From Streptomyces sp. MH60 (GTDB lineage: Bacteria > Actinomycetota > Actinomycetes > Streptomycetales > Streptomycetaceae), in NCBI RefSeq assembly GCF_002939385.1, contig NZ_MULI01000020.1:1-64000 (forward strand): DNA of 64,000 nt, written 5' to 3'. The notes below the pieces were generated by a model. It was not told where the DNA came from, searched no databases, and saw only the letters and a list, made by a program, of their open reading frames with translations. How positions within the stretch are numbered: position 1 is the first letter of the stretch; each line of letters opens with the position of its first letter. Below are positions 36,809-45,311 of the stretch, in pieces. A program made the translations under genes and the position numbers.

Positions 36809-37072
36809 TCCGGCCCACTGGGTACGCAGACCGCCGGACTCGACGAGGGCCATCGCGATGCCGGGGGGCGCGACTTCCGCGGCCGGCGACTCGGACAGTC
36901 CCTCGAGCGCGGACCTGGTCGCGTGGTGGTGGCCGGTCGCCGCGAAGGCCGCGAGACCGCCGAAGGACGAGATGTTCACGATCCGCCCCGAGCGGCGGGC
37001 CCGCCTGCCGGGCGGGGCAGCCTTCAACCCCTGCCGGGCCCGCGGGTCCAGGAAGGCGAACTCGACGAGGTC
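36809..37072 (-). pseudogene. Relic of a short-chain dehydrogenase with lost catalytic residues
   Basis: On the minus strand an SDR core is still readable: RARRSGRIVNISSFGGLAAFAATG, ALEGLSESPAAEVAPPGIAMALVESGGLRTQWAG. The active-site YxxxK that should follow ATG is replaced by H-H-H-A-T-R, so both the Tyr and the Lys are gone. The N-terminal cofactor-binding half is missing, and the homology stops at 36809, right against the stop codon of the MFS-USP gene. It is best read as a decaying fragment. The rest of 36804-37156 shows nothing else coding. Confidence 0.7.
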
Positions 37073-37156
37073 GCGACCCGGGCTTAACGCCACACGGCGC
37101 TGCGGGCCCTCGCGCGCGGGGAGGACGCCGGCCCGCCGACGTCGCCCGCGCCCTGA

Positions 37157-37600
37157 TCAGGCGCCGTCGCCGCCGAGGGAGGGCCGCAGTCGGCCGGCGG
37201 CCTGTGGGGGCTGGATGCGCATGCCGGGGCGCCGGCGGTGCACGGTCAGATACGTCACCCCGTCCGGCCCGGCGAGCACGGCCCGGGCCGAGCCGTGCGG
37301 CAGCCAGGTCAGGACGCCGGTGCGCAGGGGGTGTTCGCCTTCGGTGGAGTCGAGGCGGGCGGCCCCGTCGAGGACGAGGAGCAGGACGTCGAGGTCGGGC
37401 TCGGTGTGGGTGTCCACCCGTCCCCCGGCGGGGAGGCGGACGACGTTGGCGTCGAGCTGCCGTCCGGGTTCCGCCAGCTTCCACAGCGCGCCGGCCGGAG
37501 CGTCGCGGCCCAGGGACACGAGCTCCGCCGTGTCGCACAGCACCCGGGGGAGGGGCGAGTCCGCCGCCGTACCGGAGGAGCCGCTGTCTTCCACTGCCAT
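37157..37600 (-). CDS. Cupin-like protein
   Basis: A 147-residue protein. LDANVVRLPAGGRVDTHTEPDLDVLLLVLDGAARLDSTEG and LTWLPHGSARAVLAGPDG carry the two cupin motifs (THTEPD and PHGS), so a small beta-barrel is likely. The usual metal-binding HxH is altered to THTE. ATG at 37600 has a weak upstream site. It diverges from nsrR, with 148 bases between, so it might respond to nitric oxide too. Confidence 0.6.
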   Translation of the reverse strand: MAVEDSGSSGTAADSPLPRVLCDTAELVSLGRDAPAGALWKLAEPGRQLDANVVRLPAGGRVDTHTEPDLDVLLLVLDGAARLDSTEGEHPLRTGVLTWLPHGSARAVLAGPDGVTYLTVHRRRPGMRIQPPQAAGRLRPSLGGDGA

Positions 37601-37721
37601 CGAATGCCGCCGATCCGTGTGCCCAACCGTGCCCGTACGCCGCCCTGTTGAGCGGTGCCCCGGGTGCGGCCGCTCCAGTGACGCACTGCACAGGGTCCGT
37701 ACCCCGGGTAAAGGCGAATCT

Positions 37722-37742
37722 AGCATGCGTATTTGATAGCTT
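37722..37742 (+). promoter_or_regulatory. Possible NsrR operator and leaderless promoter of nsrR
   Basis: AGCAT and ATAGCT flank an A/T-rich centre in an imperfect dyad. TAGCTT (37737-37742) ends 6 bases before the GTG of nsrR, so it can serve as a -10 box of a leaderless transcript. Autoregulation is known for NsrR in S. coelicolor; the match here is by symmetry and context. Confidence 0.5.
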
Positions 37743-37748
37743 TCCGGT

Positions 37749-38195
37749 GTGCGGCTGACGAAGTTCACCGACCTGGCGCTGCGTTCCGTCATGCGCCTGG
37801 CGGTCGTGAGAGACGGTGACGAACCGATGGCCACCCGAGAGGTGGCCGAGGTCGTCGGTGTGCCGTACACCCACGCGGCGAAGGCCATCACCCGCCTGCG
37901 GCACCTGGGGGTGGTGGAGGCGCGGCGCGGTCGCGGCGGCGGGCTGACCCTGACCGACCTGGGGCGGCGCGCCTCGGTGGGCTGGCTGGTGCGCGAACTG
38001 GAGGGCGATGCCGAGGTGGTCGACTGCGAGGGCGACAACCCGTGCCCGCTGCGCGGCGCCTGCCGGCTGCGCGGGGCGCTCCGCGACGCCCAGGAGGCGT
38101 TCTACGCCGCGCTCGACCCGCTGACCGTGACCGACCTGGTGGCCTCACCGACCGGCCCGGTCCTGATCGGCCTGACGGACCGCCCCCCGGGATGA
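37749..38195 (+). CDS. nsrR: Nitric oxide sensor NsrR (Rrf2 family, [4Fe-4S])
   Basis: A 148-residue regulator that binds DNA with its 4Fe-4S cluster and lets go when NO destroys it. The winged helix is in residues 1-75 (RLTKFTDLALRSVMRLAV, VPYTHAAKAITRLRHLGVVEARRGRGGGL). Cluster ligands are all present at the positions known for the S. coelicolor protein: D8, C93, C99 and C105, the last three in DCEGDNPCPLRGACRL. The start is GTG without a ribosome site. The flavohaemoglobin gene follows 71 bases downstream, forming the classic NO sensing and detoxification pair. Confidence 0.93.
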   Translation: MRLTKFTDLALRSVMRLAVVRDGDEPMATREVAEVVGVPYTHAAKAITRLRHLGVVEARRGRGGGLTLTDLGRRASVGWLVRELEGDAEVVDCEGDNPCPLRGACRLRGALRDAQEAFYAALDPLTVTDLVASPTGPVLIGLTDRPPG

Positions 38196-38232
38196 CGGGC
38201 GGCGGCCCCGAAGGCGCCGAGCTGTGACCTGA

Positions 38233-38255
38233 AACACGAATCTCATCTACCAATT
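38233..38255. promoter_or_regulatory. NsrR operator at the hmp promoter
   Basis: AACACGAATCTCATCTACCAATT has the 11-1-11 dyad layout and the AACACGAAT and CCAATT ends that I recall for the S. coelicolor hmpA1 operator. It ends directly against the AAGGAG ribosome site of hmp, so a bound repressor would cover promoter and leader. Confidence 0.75.
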
Positions 38256-38266
38256 AAGGAGTCGCT

Positions 38267-39463
38267 GTGCTCTCCGAACAGTCCGTTCCCGTGGTCCGAG
38301 CCACTCTTCCCGCTGTCGGATCGGCCATCGGTGACATCGCCGACCTGTTCTACCGCAAGCTCTTCGACGCCCACCCCGAACTGCTGCGGGACCTGTTCAA
38401 CCGCGGGAACCAGGCCAACGGCGAGCAGCAGCGGGCCCTGGCGGGCTCCGTCGCCGCGTTCGCCGGTCTGCTGCTGGAGAACCCGGACGAGCGCGCCGAC
38501 GTGATGCTCTCGCGCATATCGCACAAGCACGCCTCGCTCGGCATCACCTCCGACCAGTACACGATCGTCCACCGGCACCTCATGGCCGCCGTCGCCGAGG
38601 TGCTCGGTGACGCCGTCACCCCCGAGGTCGCCCGGGCCTGGGACGAGGTCTACTGGCTGATGGCCAACGCGCTCATCGCCCTGGAGGCGCGGCTCTACGC
38701 GCGCAAGGGCGTCGCGGACGGAGACGTCTGGCGCCCCATGGAGATCGTCGACCGGGTCGAGGAGAGCGCCGACGCGGTCTCCCTCGTACTGGAGCCGGCC
38801 GACGACCGAACCGTCGTACCGTTCCGGCCGGGCCAGTACGTCAGCATCCAGGTCGAACTGCCCGACGGCGCCCGGCAGATCCGCCAGTACAGCCTGTCCG
38901 CCGCGCCCGGCCGCTCCGGCCTGCGCGTCACCGTCAAGCGTGTCCGGGGCGGCGGGCAGCCGGACGGCGAGGTCTCCTCCTGGCTCTACGCGAACGCCCG
39001 CAAGGGCGACGTGCTCAGCGTGTCGCTGCCGGCCGGCGACCTGGCCCTGGCGGAGCACGACGGCCCGCTGCTGCTGGCCTCCGCCGGCATCGGCGTCACG
39101 CCGATCCTCTCCATGCTCGACCACCTGGCCGCGGCCGGCGCCACCCGCCCGGTGACCGTCGTGCACGCCGACCGCACCCCCGACGACCACGCCCACCGGC
39201 AGGAGCAGCTCGACCTGGTGCGCGCGCTGCCCGACGCCCGGCTCCACCTGTGGTACGAGGAGCCCGGCGACCGGGCGCCGGAGGCGTCCGCCGGCCGTGC
39301 CGACCTCACCGGCCTCGACCTGCCCGAGGGCCTCACGGCCTACCTGTGCGGACCGGTGCCCTTCATGCGCGCGGTCCGCGGCGACCTGCTGAGCCGAGGG
39401 GTGCCCGCCGAGGCCATCCACTACGAGGTCTTCGGCCCCGACCTCTGGCTCGGCCGGCAGTAG
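38267..39463 (+). CDS. hmp: Flavohaemoglobin, NO dioxygenase
   Basis: A 398-residue enzyme that turns NO and oxygen into nitrate with NAD(P)H. A globin domain (1-140) holds the proximal His at H88 in RISHKHASLG; the FAD domain follows (PGQYVSIQV, RQYSLSAAPG), then the NAD domain (LLASAGIGVTPILSML, and YLCGPVPFMRAV near the end, ending EVFGPDLW). GTG at 38267 is set by AAGGAG 5 bases before it. An NsrR site precedes it and nsrR is next door, so expression should be induced by NO. Confidence 0.95.
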   Translation: MLSEQSVPVVRATLPAVGSAIGDIADLFYRKLFDAHPELLRDLFNRGNQANGEQQRALAGSVAAFAGLLLENPDERADVMLSRISHKHASLGITSDQYTIVHRHLMAAVAEVLGDAVTPEVARAWDEVYWLMANALIALEARLYARKGVADGDVWRPMEIVDRVEESADAVSLVLEPADDRTVVPFRPGQYVSIQVELPDGARQIRQYSLSAAPGRSGLRVTVKRVRGGGQPDGEVSSWLYANARKGDVLSVSLPAGDLALAEHDGPLLLASAGIGVTPILSMLDHLAAAGATRPVTVVHADRTPDDHAHRQEQLDLVRALPDARLHLWYEEPGDRAPEASAGRADLTGLDLPEGLTAYLCGPVPFMRAVRGDLLSRGVPAEAIHYEVFGPDLWLGRQ

Positions 39464-39510
39464 CGGCGCCCCGGGCCGCCGACGGCCGCCGCGGAACTCC
39501 GGTACGGGCG

Positions 39511-39861
39511 TTAGGCCGCCGCGGTGAACGCGGTACTGATCGCGGTGTCGACGCGGGCGTGCACCACCAGGCGGGGACCCGAGGTGTCGGCGTTGTCCGC
39601 CAGCAGCCGCCGGACCGGCGCGCTGTGCGTGACCACGGACATCAGGACACCCAGCCGCCCGCACCACTGGTGCGCCCGGAGTACCGCGCTGACCGCGGCG
39701 TGGCCGCCCGCCCGGTCGGTCAGGACGATGACGACGGGGGTCGGCTGATGGGCGTCGACCAGGTTGGTGATGTGCGTGGTCAGCGTGGCCCGCCCGTCGA
39801 TTCCCGGGTCCTGGTCCACCGTGATGACCAGGACCCCATGCTCCAGGGTGTGGGACAGCAT
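39511..39861 (-). CDS. STAS-like domain protein
   Basis: A 116-residue protein resembling STAS-fold anti-sigma antagonists: a short first strand (HGVLVITVDQDPGIDG), then PTPVVIVLTDRAGGHAAVSAVLRAHQWCGRLGVLMSVVTHSAPVRRLL in the strand-helix-strand order of the fold. The phosphorylatable Ser usual after the central strand is not in its normal place, so it may act without phosphorylation. GGAGG stands 6 bases before the ATG. It converges with hmp. A function in NO stress is not shown. Confidence 0.6.
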   Translation of the reverse strand: MLSHTLEHGVLVITVDQDPGIDGRATLTTHITNLVDAHQPTPVVIVLTDRAGGHAAVSAVLRAHQWCGRLGVLMSVVTHSAPVRRLLADNADTSGPRLVVHARVDTAISTAFTAAA

Positions 39862-40036
39862 CGCGGCCTCCGATCCGTCGCCTGGCGGCGAAGTTGTGTT
39901 CAGTGAAGGTGCCCTGACCCGGCTCCGCAATGCGCCCCGCGACGGACCGGTCGCGGGGCCGCCGGGACACCGGCCCTGAGTACGATCGTCCGGTCCGCCT
40001 CCGACCTCCGCCGATCACCGCTGGGAGCCCCGACCC

Positions 40037-40723
40037 GTGCCCGCCCTCCTGCCGCCGCCCTGCACCGGGGCCGCCCGTCTGCTGGACCCGCGACACCTGA
40101 CCCGGGTGGAGGACGGCGAACGGCTGCACGCCCTGCTGTGGTGCCCGGGGCCGGGGTGGCGGATGGCCAGCAGCGCGGTGCTGGGCGGCGGGATCGCCGA
40201 GCGCGCCTGGGTGCTCAACGCCCAGGTCGCCCACGGCTACCTGCGCACCGACCCCGCACGGCACCTGGCCGACCTGGCCCGTGCCGCCGGTGCCCGCGGG
40301 CCGGGCGTGGGCCTGATGACCGCCGCCGACGTGTCCGCCCACGGCCGGGCCCGGGACGGCGGGGCGGAGGCCCTCGCGACCGCCGGCGTCTCGGTGCGCG
40401 GCTGGGCGGCCGCGCCGGAGGAGTGCGCCACCGGGGCCGCGCTGCCGGGAACCGTCAACATCGTCGCCGCACTGCCGGTCGCACTGAGCGACGCCGCCCT
40501 GGTCAACGCGGTCATGACGGCGACCGAGGCCAAGGTCCAGGCGCTGCTCGACGCCGGTCTCGACTGCTCCGGCACCCCCACCGACGCGGTGTGCGTCGCC
40601 GCCCGCTCCCCGCACGACGGCGCCGAGGTGCACGCCTTCGCGGGCCCCCGGTCCGAGTGGGGCGCCCGGCTCGCCCGGGCCGTCCACGGGGCCGTGGGCG
40701 CCGCCCTGCCCACCCCCTTGTGA
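40037..40723 (+). CDS. cbiZ: Adenosylcobinamide amidohydrolase (CbiZ family)
   Basis: A 228-residue enzyme that removes the aminopropanol arm of adenosylcobinamide so that the corrin can be salvaged. Marks are MASSAVLGGGIAERAWVLNAQVAHGY, PGTVNIVAALPVALSDAALVNAVMTATEAKVQALLDAGL and CSGTPTDAVCVAA, all typical for CbiZ. The start is GTG with GGGAG at moderate distance. No other cobalamin gene or B12 riboswitch is visible nearby, so this is a stand-alone salvage gene. Confidence 0.85.
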   Translation: MPALLPPPCTGAARLLDPRHLTRVEDGERLHALLWCPGPGWRMASSAVLGGGIAERAWVLNAQVAHGYLRTDPARHLADLARAAGARGPGVGLMTAADVSAHGRARDGGAEALATAGVSVRGWAAAPEECATGAALPGTVNIVAALPVALSDAALVNAVMTATEAKVQALLDAGLDCSGTPTDAVCVAARSPHDGAEVHAFAGPRSEWGARLARAVHGAVGAALPTPL

Positions 40724-40756
40724 CCCCCGGATCCGTGCCGCCCGGAACCGCTCCCG

Positions 40757-41017
40757 CTACAGCGAGGTCCTGCGCCGGACCGCCGCCGCCCGCAGGCTCA
40801 GCGCCACGGCGAGCAGCACCCAGGCCACGGCGCAGTACGCCCACGCCGTCGCGCCGCGTGCGAGATCGACGGCGCTCCACACGGCCCACAGCGCGAGCAC
40901 CACGCACAAGGCCGTCCAGGCGATGTCGGCGACGCGACCGCGCAACTGCGCGCGCTGTCTCGTGCCCGGCTCCAGATCGCCGAGACCGTCGTCCACAGGT
41001 GCCTTCCGCTCGTCCAC
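40757..41017 (-). CDS. Small two-TM membrane protein
   Basis: An 86-residue protein with a charged N-terminus (about 30 residues) and two hydrophobic helices (about 33-50 and 57-75) before a basic tail. No family recognised. GTG at 41017 follows AAGGAG at a good distance, which supports translation. It lies alone between cbiZ and snapalysin. Confidence 0.55.
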   Translation of the reverse strand: MDERKAPVDDGLGDLEPGTRQRAQLRGRVADIAWTALCVVLALWAVWSAVDLARGATAWAYCAVAWVLLAVALSLRAAAVRRRTSL

Positions 41018-41153
41018 GTCGACTCCTTCGGGATGTCACTGCAGAGTGAACACCGACTACCCCGCGGGAGGTTGAGCAAGCGGAGGGCACGGGCGTGCGT
41101 ACGCGCGTGTGGGCGGCCCGGCCGGGCCGCCCACACGAGGTCCACCGTCGGCG

Positions 41154-41837
41154 TCAGCGCTGGGAGGTCTTCTCCAGCGCCTTGTCGAGGGCGGCCTGGA
41201 AACCGTTGGCCCACAGCTGGTTCACCCGGCTGCGCTCGGTGGAGTTCGGGTAGGGGTTGGTGCAGGACGTGCCGGGGCCGCCGCCCGACATCAGCTCGCT
41301 GCACGGCCCGGAGTAGTGGTCGGGCAGGCCGAGCACGTGCCCGGTCTCGTGAGCGGTCACGCGGGTGGAGTCGTACTGCTGGTTCTGCCGGTAGTCGAGG
41401 AAGATGTACCCGCTGCCGTGCCCGTTGGTGGAGGCGTACGAGCCGCGCGAGTCGTTGCCCTCGTAGTACGCGAAGTCCGCGCCCGAACCCGACTCCGCGA
41501 GCCGCACGTTGGACACCGAGCTGTTCCAGATCTGGGCCGAGCGGGATATCTGCGAACGGAAGCTCGGCGCGTTGGTGGCGCTGTAGTAGACCGTGACGGC
41601 CGCGGTGGCCGACGGGTTGGCGGCGCGCTTCTCGGCGACGGACTTGACGACCGCCTCGAAGAACGCACGGTTGGCGGCCGCGTCCTCGCCCGAGCCGGCC
41701 GAGGGCTGGTAGCCGAGCTGGGCGGCCCGGGCCGGCTCCTGGGGGGCCGCGGCCGTCGCGGCGGGGCCGGTGCCGAGCACGGCCGCCGTCAGGCCGAGAC
41801 CGACCGCGGTGGACAGCAGGGGCAGGGTGATACGCAT
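41154..41837 (-). CDS. snpA: Snapalysin, secreted zinc metalloprotease
   Basis: A 227-residue secreted protease. The signal peptide ends near residue 30 (GPAATAAA), and a propeptide reaches to about 78. The zinc site is H163-E-x-x-H167-x5-D173 in [16 protein letters not shown], the HExxHxxGxxD form specific to M7 snapalysins, followed by the Met-turn SELMSGGG and two cysteines. Snapalysin cleaves before Tyr and Phe. AAGGAG precedes the ATG. Its divergent neighbour is the LysR activator that controls such genes, with a clear dyad between them. Confidence 0.93.
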   Translation of the reverse strand: MRITLPLLSTAVGLGLTAAVLGTGPAATAAAPQEPARAAQLGYQPSAGSGEDAAANRAFFEAVVKSVAEKRAANPSATAAVTVYYSATNAPSFRSQISRSAQIWNSSVSNVRLAESGSGADFAYYEGNDSRGSYASTNGHGSGYIFLDYRQNQQYDSTRVTAHETGHVLGLPDHYSGPCSELMSGGGPGTSCTNPYPNSTERSRVNQLWANGFQAALDKALEKTSQR

Positions 41838-41922
41838 CGATGACTCCTTGAGTGGGGGAGTGGGGAGAAGTCGTCATCGGTGAGTGTGGAGCGCCCGTGA
41901 GCCCGCTGTGATGATGGCAACA

Positions 41923-41945
41923 GGTGATAGGGCCGGGCTATCACC
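41923..41945. promoter_or_regulatory. LysR-type activator dyad between snapalysin and its regulator
   Basis: GGTGATAG and CTATCACC are perfect eight-base arms around a seven-base centre, with the T-N11-A form of LysR sites. It lies 86 bases from the snapalysin start and 107 from the regulator start. No other dyad of this quality is in the divergent region. Confidence 0.8.
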
Positions 41946-42052
41946 CCTCGTCCGGTCACTCGTTGCGGCCTTGACCAGAGTGCAGAACTCGCCCTGTTCC
42001 GCCGCGTTTTGTTCACCTGGCGCAACCAACTGTTCCGCTTTACGCTCCCTGC

Positions 42053-43042
42053 ATGGAGCTCGAGGTGAGGCACCTACGCGCACTGTGCGCCATCGCCGAC
42101 GCCGGTAGCCTGCACCGGGCGGCACGCCAACTGGGCGTCGCGCAGCCCACGTTGAGCACCCAACTGACCAGGATCGAACAGGCCCTGGGCGGCCCCCTGT
42201 TCACCCGGGAGCGCACCGGCTGCCGCCCCACCCCGCTCGGCCGGACGGTCCTCGGGCGGGCCCGGCCGCTGCTGACCGACATGAGCACGCTGGTCCGCGA
42301 GGCCCGCGCCGCGGCGGCCGGCGGTGACAGCAGGCTGCGGGTCGGCTCCACGGCCAGCCGCGCCCTGGCCGGCTGGCTGCGCCGGCTCAGACGGCCGGGC
42401 CTGGAGCCCACCCTGCAGATGGACGTCTCCGCCAACGCGCTGCTGCGCCGGGTCACCGAAGGGCAGCTCGACGTCGCCTTCGTGCACGAGGTCGAGGGCA
42501 GTGCGCTGCGCATCCCCGAGGGCCTGCGGCTGCGGGTCCTGGTCGAGCGCGAACCGCAGTTCGTCATGCTGCCCGCCGACCACCCCGCGGCCGCCCGGCC
42601 CGTCGTCCGGCTCGCCGACCTCGCCGACGACCGGTGGATGGTCGACCCCACCGTCGACGGCGAATGGGACGGCGTGCACCGCATGCTGCGCGCCGTCGGC
42701 CTCAACCCCCGTGTGCTGCACGGCGACTACCACACCGCCGCCTCCCTGGTCGCCACCGGCGAGGTCGTCACGGTCTGCCAGCCCAGCTCCCAGTCCCGCC
42801 CCGACATGGCGGTACGGCGCCTGTACGGCGACCCCCTCGGCGTACGCCTGCTGCTGGCCGCCCGCACCCGGGCCGAGCTGGACGCCGTCTTCCCGGCGCT
42901 GGAGGACGCGTACTGGGAGGTCGCCCGCCAGTCCACCGCCTACCGGGAGTGGCTGGAAGGGGGCGGGATCCGGACGCTGCCCCGATGCCCGGCGACCACC
43001 GCCACGGGCACCGGTCGGGTGGAGTTCGTACGCGCGCGCTGA
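42053..43042 (+). CDS. LysR-family activator of the snapalysin gene
   Basis: A 329-residue regulator. The HTH is at residues 1-62 (ELEVRHLRALCAIADAGSLHRAARQLGVAQPTLSTQLTRIEQALGG), then a linker helix and a type 2 periplasmic-binding sensor domain (ADHPAAARPVVRLADLADDRWM). It is divergent from snapalysin with the LysR dyad between, matching the snpR/mprR arrangement known from S. lividans and S. coelicolor. No clear ribosome site precedes the ATG, so the message may be leaderless. Confidence 0.87.
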   Translation: MELEVRHLRALCAIADAGSLHRAARQLGVAQPTLSTQLTRIEQALGGPLFTRERTGCRPTPLGRTVLGRARPLLTDMSTLVREARAAAAGGDSRLRVGSTASRALAGWLRRLRRPGLEPTLQMDVSANALLRRVTEGQLDVAFVHEVEGSALRIPEGLRLRVLVEREPQFVMLPADHPAAARPVVRLADLADDRWMVDPTVDGEWDGVHRMLRAVGLNPRVLHGDYHTAASLVATGEVVTVCQPSSQSRPDMAVRRLYGDPLGVRLLLAARTRAELDAVFPALEDAYWEVARQSTAYREWLEGGGIRTLPRCPATTATGTGRVEFVRAR

Positions 43043-43149
43043 AGGCCCCGTCGGCCCCGCGGCCCGCAGAACCGCCCCACCCCGGCCAATCGAGTGATTT
43101 TCATACCGGACCGGTGTGTCTGCGTGACGGAGCGGTTACGGACAGCATC

Positions 43150-43911
43150 ATGAGCTCTGCACGACGACTTCCCCCCTTGCGTTCGCTGGCCGTGGTCGGT
43201 GCCCTGGGCGCCTCCGCCCTGCTGCTGACGGCCTGCACCAACGCCGATACGACCCGTTCCAGCGTCGCGGAGGCGGCTCAGACCGAGTCCCCCTCCCCGA
43301 CCGGCACCGATACCCAGTCCCCGTCCCCCACCGGCTCTCCCTCGATGAACGAGGACCGGACCGAGCGCAAGGACCTCGTCTCCGCGACGAAGGTCACCTG
43401 GGACAAGGCCGCCGCCACCGCCGTCAAGGAGGTCCCCGAGGGCAAGCTCGTGGACCTCGAACTCAAGCGCACCGAGGCCGACGCCACCGCGTCGCCGACC
43501 GGCTCGCCGACCGGTTCCCCGAGCCCCAGCATGCCGAACCCCGCGCCCAGCGAGGGCGCCCCGGAGTGGGAGGCCAAGGTCGCCCAGTCCGACGGCACCC
43601 TGCACCGGATCGACATCGACGCGGTGAACGGCAAGGTCTTCCGCACCATGGTCGACCCGGACCAGGACCCCGACGACAAGACCCAGATCACCCAGTGGCT
43701 GGACAAGGCCAAGCAGACGCCGGAGCAGGCGGTCAAGGCGGCCACCGCCAAGGCCAAGGGCACCGTCACCCACGTCGAACTCGGTGACAACGACGACCAG
43801 CAGGTCGTCTGGGGCGTCGACGTGGTCGACAAGAGCAACTGGAACAAGACCTCCGTCACCGTCGACGCGGCCAACGGCAAGGTGCTGGGCCAGAAGGTCG
43901 ACAAGGACTGA
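43150..43911 (+). CDS. PepSY-domain lipoprotein
   Basis: A 253-residue exported lipoprotein. The lipobox ends LLLTAC (Cys 29). A Ser/Pro/Thr-rich spacer follows with the repeated SPTGSP unit, and two PepSY repeats lie at about 75-170 and 195-253, each ending IDIDAVNGKVF or VTVDAANGKVL. Such proteins may inhibit extracellular proteases or act in envelope signalling; the closeness to snapalysin (over 1 kb away) is suggestive only. Ribosome site is weak. A perfect-palindrome terminator follows 21 bases after the stop. Confidence 0.8.
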   Translation: MSSARRLPPLRSLAVVGALGASALLLTACTNADTTRSSVAEAAQTESPSPTGTDTQSPSPTGSPSMNEDRTERKDLVSATKVTWDKAAATAVKEVPEGKLVDLELKRTEADATASPTGSPTGSPSPSMPNPAPSEGAPEWEAKVAQSDGTLHRIDIDAVNGKVFRTMVDPDQDPDDKTQITQWLDKAKQTPEQAVKAATAKAKGTVTHVELGDNDDQQVVWGVDVVDKSNWNKTSVTVDAANGKVLGQKVDKD

Positions 43912-43932
43912 TACACGGGCCTGTGGACACCG

Positions 43933-43966
43933 ACGGGAGCAGTGGGCCGCGGCCCACTGCTCCCGT
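43933..43966. terminator. 34-base perfect palindrome, bidirectional terminator
   Basis: Two 17-base arms meet at CCG/CGG without any loop mismatch. It lies between the convergent PepSY lipoprotein and aromatic-acid transporter genes (stops at 43911 and 43986) and would fold identically in both transcripts. Confidence 0.85.
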
Positions 43967-43985
43967 TCCTCATGTCCTCGGGAGG

Positions 43986-45221
43986 TCACCCGGCCGGCTC
44001 GCCCCCGCCGTCGCGCGGCAGCGTCAGCACGGCCAGGAAGCCGAGGACCGCCACCGCGGCGAAGAAGTAGAAGCCCCACGGGTGACCGACCCCCGACGCG
44101 ACCAGCGCGCCGGTGATCGACGGGCCGACGATCGACCCGATCCGGCCGATCCCGGAGGCCGAGCCGAGCGCGGTGCTCCGCACGGACGCCGGGTAGTAGT
44201 GCGTCACGTAGGCGTAGACGAGCACCATGGCCGAGAAGACGAACACGCCGGTGAAGAAGACCACGACGTTGAGCAGCAGGTCGCTCTCCATCCTGATGCT
44301 CAGACACGCCAGCATGAGCACCGAGACCGCGAACCAGACCATGGTGGTGCCCTTGATGCCCCGCCGGTCGGCGACGTACCCGCCCAGGACCAGGCCGACG
44401 ACGCCGCCGATGTTCAGCACCAGGAGCTGGGTCACGGCCGTCGGCACGGGGTAGCCCGCGTCGTTCATCAGCTTCGGCAGCCAGGTGTTCAGGCCGTAGA
44501 CCAGCAGCAGGCCCATGAACGAGGCGACCCAGATGCCGAGGCCCGCCCGCAGGTACGCCGGCTTGAGCAGCTCGGTGAACGGCACCCGCCGCGCCCCGTC
44601 CTGCCTGGCCCGCTCGAAGGCCGCCGACTCCGGCAGCTTGAACCACTGGACCGCGGCGATCACGAGGCCGACGACACCGAGCAGGTAGAAGAGGATCTCC
44701 CAGTTGTCCGTCACCTGCAGCGCGAGCAGCGAGGTGATCACCGCACCGGTGTGGTAGCCGGTCATCGTCAGGGTGCTGGCCCGCGCCCGGCGGCCGGCGG
44801 GCAGGTGCTCCGCCATCATCGTGAGCGAGACCGGCATGCAGGCGCCCAGGCCCAGACCGGCGAGGAGGCGCAGCGCGGCGAACATCGCGACGGAGTTCGC
44901 CAGCGGCACCATGATGGTGAGGACCGAGAAGAGCACGACCGAGCCGATGAGCAGGCGGCGCCGGCCCAGCCGGTCGGCCAGCGGACCGACGCAGACCGCG
45001 CCGATGGCGACGCCCACGAGCGAGAGCGTCGCGATGGTGGTCGCGTCGCCCGCGGTCATGCCGAGGTGGTGGGTCTTGAGCAGGGTGGGGATGATGGCGC
45101 CGAGGACGACGAGGTCGTAGCCCTCCAGCAGGACGGTGATCCAGCACAGGATCACCGTCCACGTGCCGCTCGCGGCGGGGCCGGTCCGCGCGGGCGCGCC
45201 GGACGTGGTGGTGGAAGCCAT
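43986..45221 (-). CDS. Aromatic acid:H+ symporter (MFS, BenK/PcaK type)
   Basis: A 411-residue, 12-TM permease of the aromatic acid:H+ symporter family. TM1 carries the critical Asp in LLEGYDLVVLGAIIPTLL, loop 2-3 reads GPLADRLGRRRLL and loop 8-9 GYVADRRGIKGT. It should bring in benzoate, mandelate, benzoylformate or a similar acid. GGGGAGAG precedes the ATG. It is the last gene of the three-gene run mdlC, aldehyde dehydrogenase, transporter on the minus strand, so its likely cargo is benzoylformate or mandelate. Confidence 0.87.
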   Translation of the reverse strand: MASTTTSGAPARTGPAASGTWTVILCWITVLLEGYDLVVLGAIIPTLLKTHHLGMTAGDATTIATLSLVGVAIGAVCVGPLADRLGRRRLLIGSVVLFSVLTIMVPLANSVAMFAALRLLAGLGLGACMPVSLTMMAEHLPAGRRARASTLTMTGYHTGAVITSLLALQVTDNWEILFYLLGVVGLVIAAVQWFKLPESAAFERARQDGARRVPFTELLKPAYLRAGLGIWVASFMGLLLVYGLNTWLPKLMNDAGYPVPTAVTQLLVLNIGGVVGLVLGGYVADRRGIKGTTMVWFAVSVLMLACLSIRMESDLLLNVVVFFTGVFVFSAMVLVYAYVTHYYPASVRSTALGSASGIGRIGSIVGPSITGALVASGVGHPWGFYFFAAVAVLGFLAVLTLPRDGGGEPAG

Positions 45222-45311
45222 GGTGACTCTCCCCCCGGGGACGGGTGTGAGTGAGCGGAGCCGGACCGGCCGGGGCGGCCGGGTGGGACCGGTACGGGTG
45301 ACCGGAGGGGA

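Noticed and set aside
39980..40036. Search for a cobalamin riboswitch upstream of cbiZ
   Set aside because: The short gap has no B12-box-like sequence or room for the fold.
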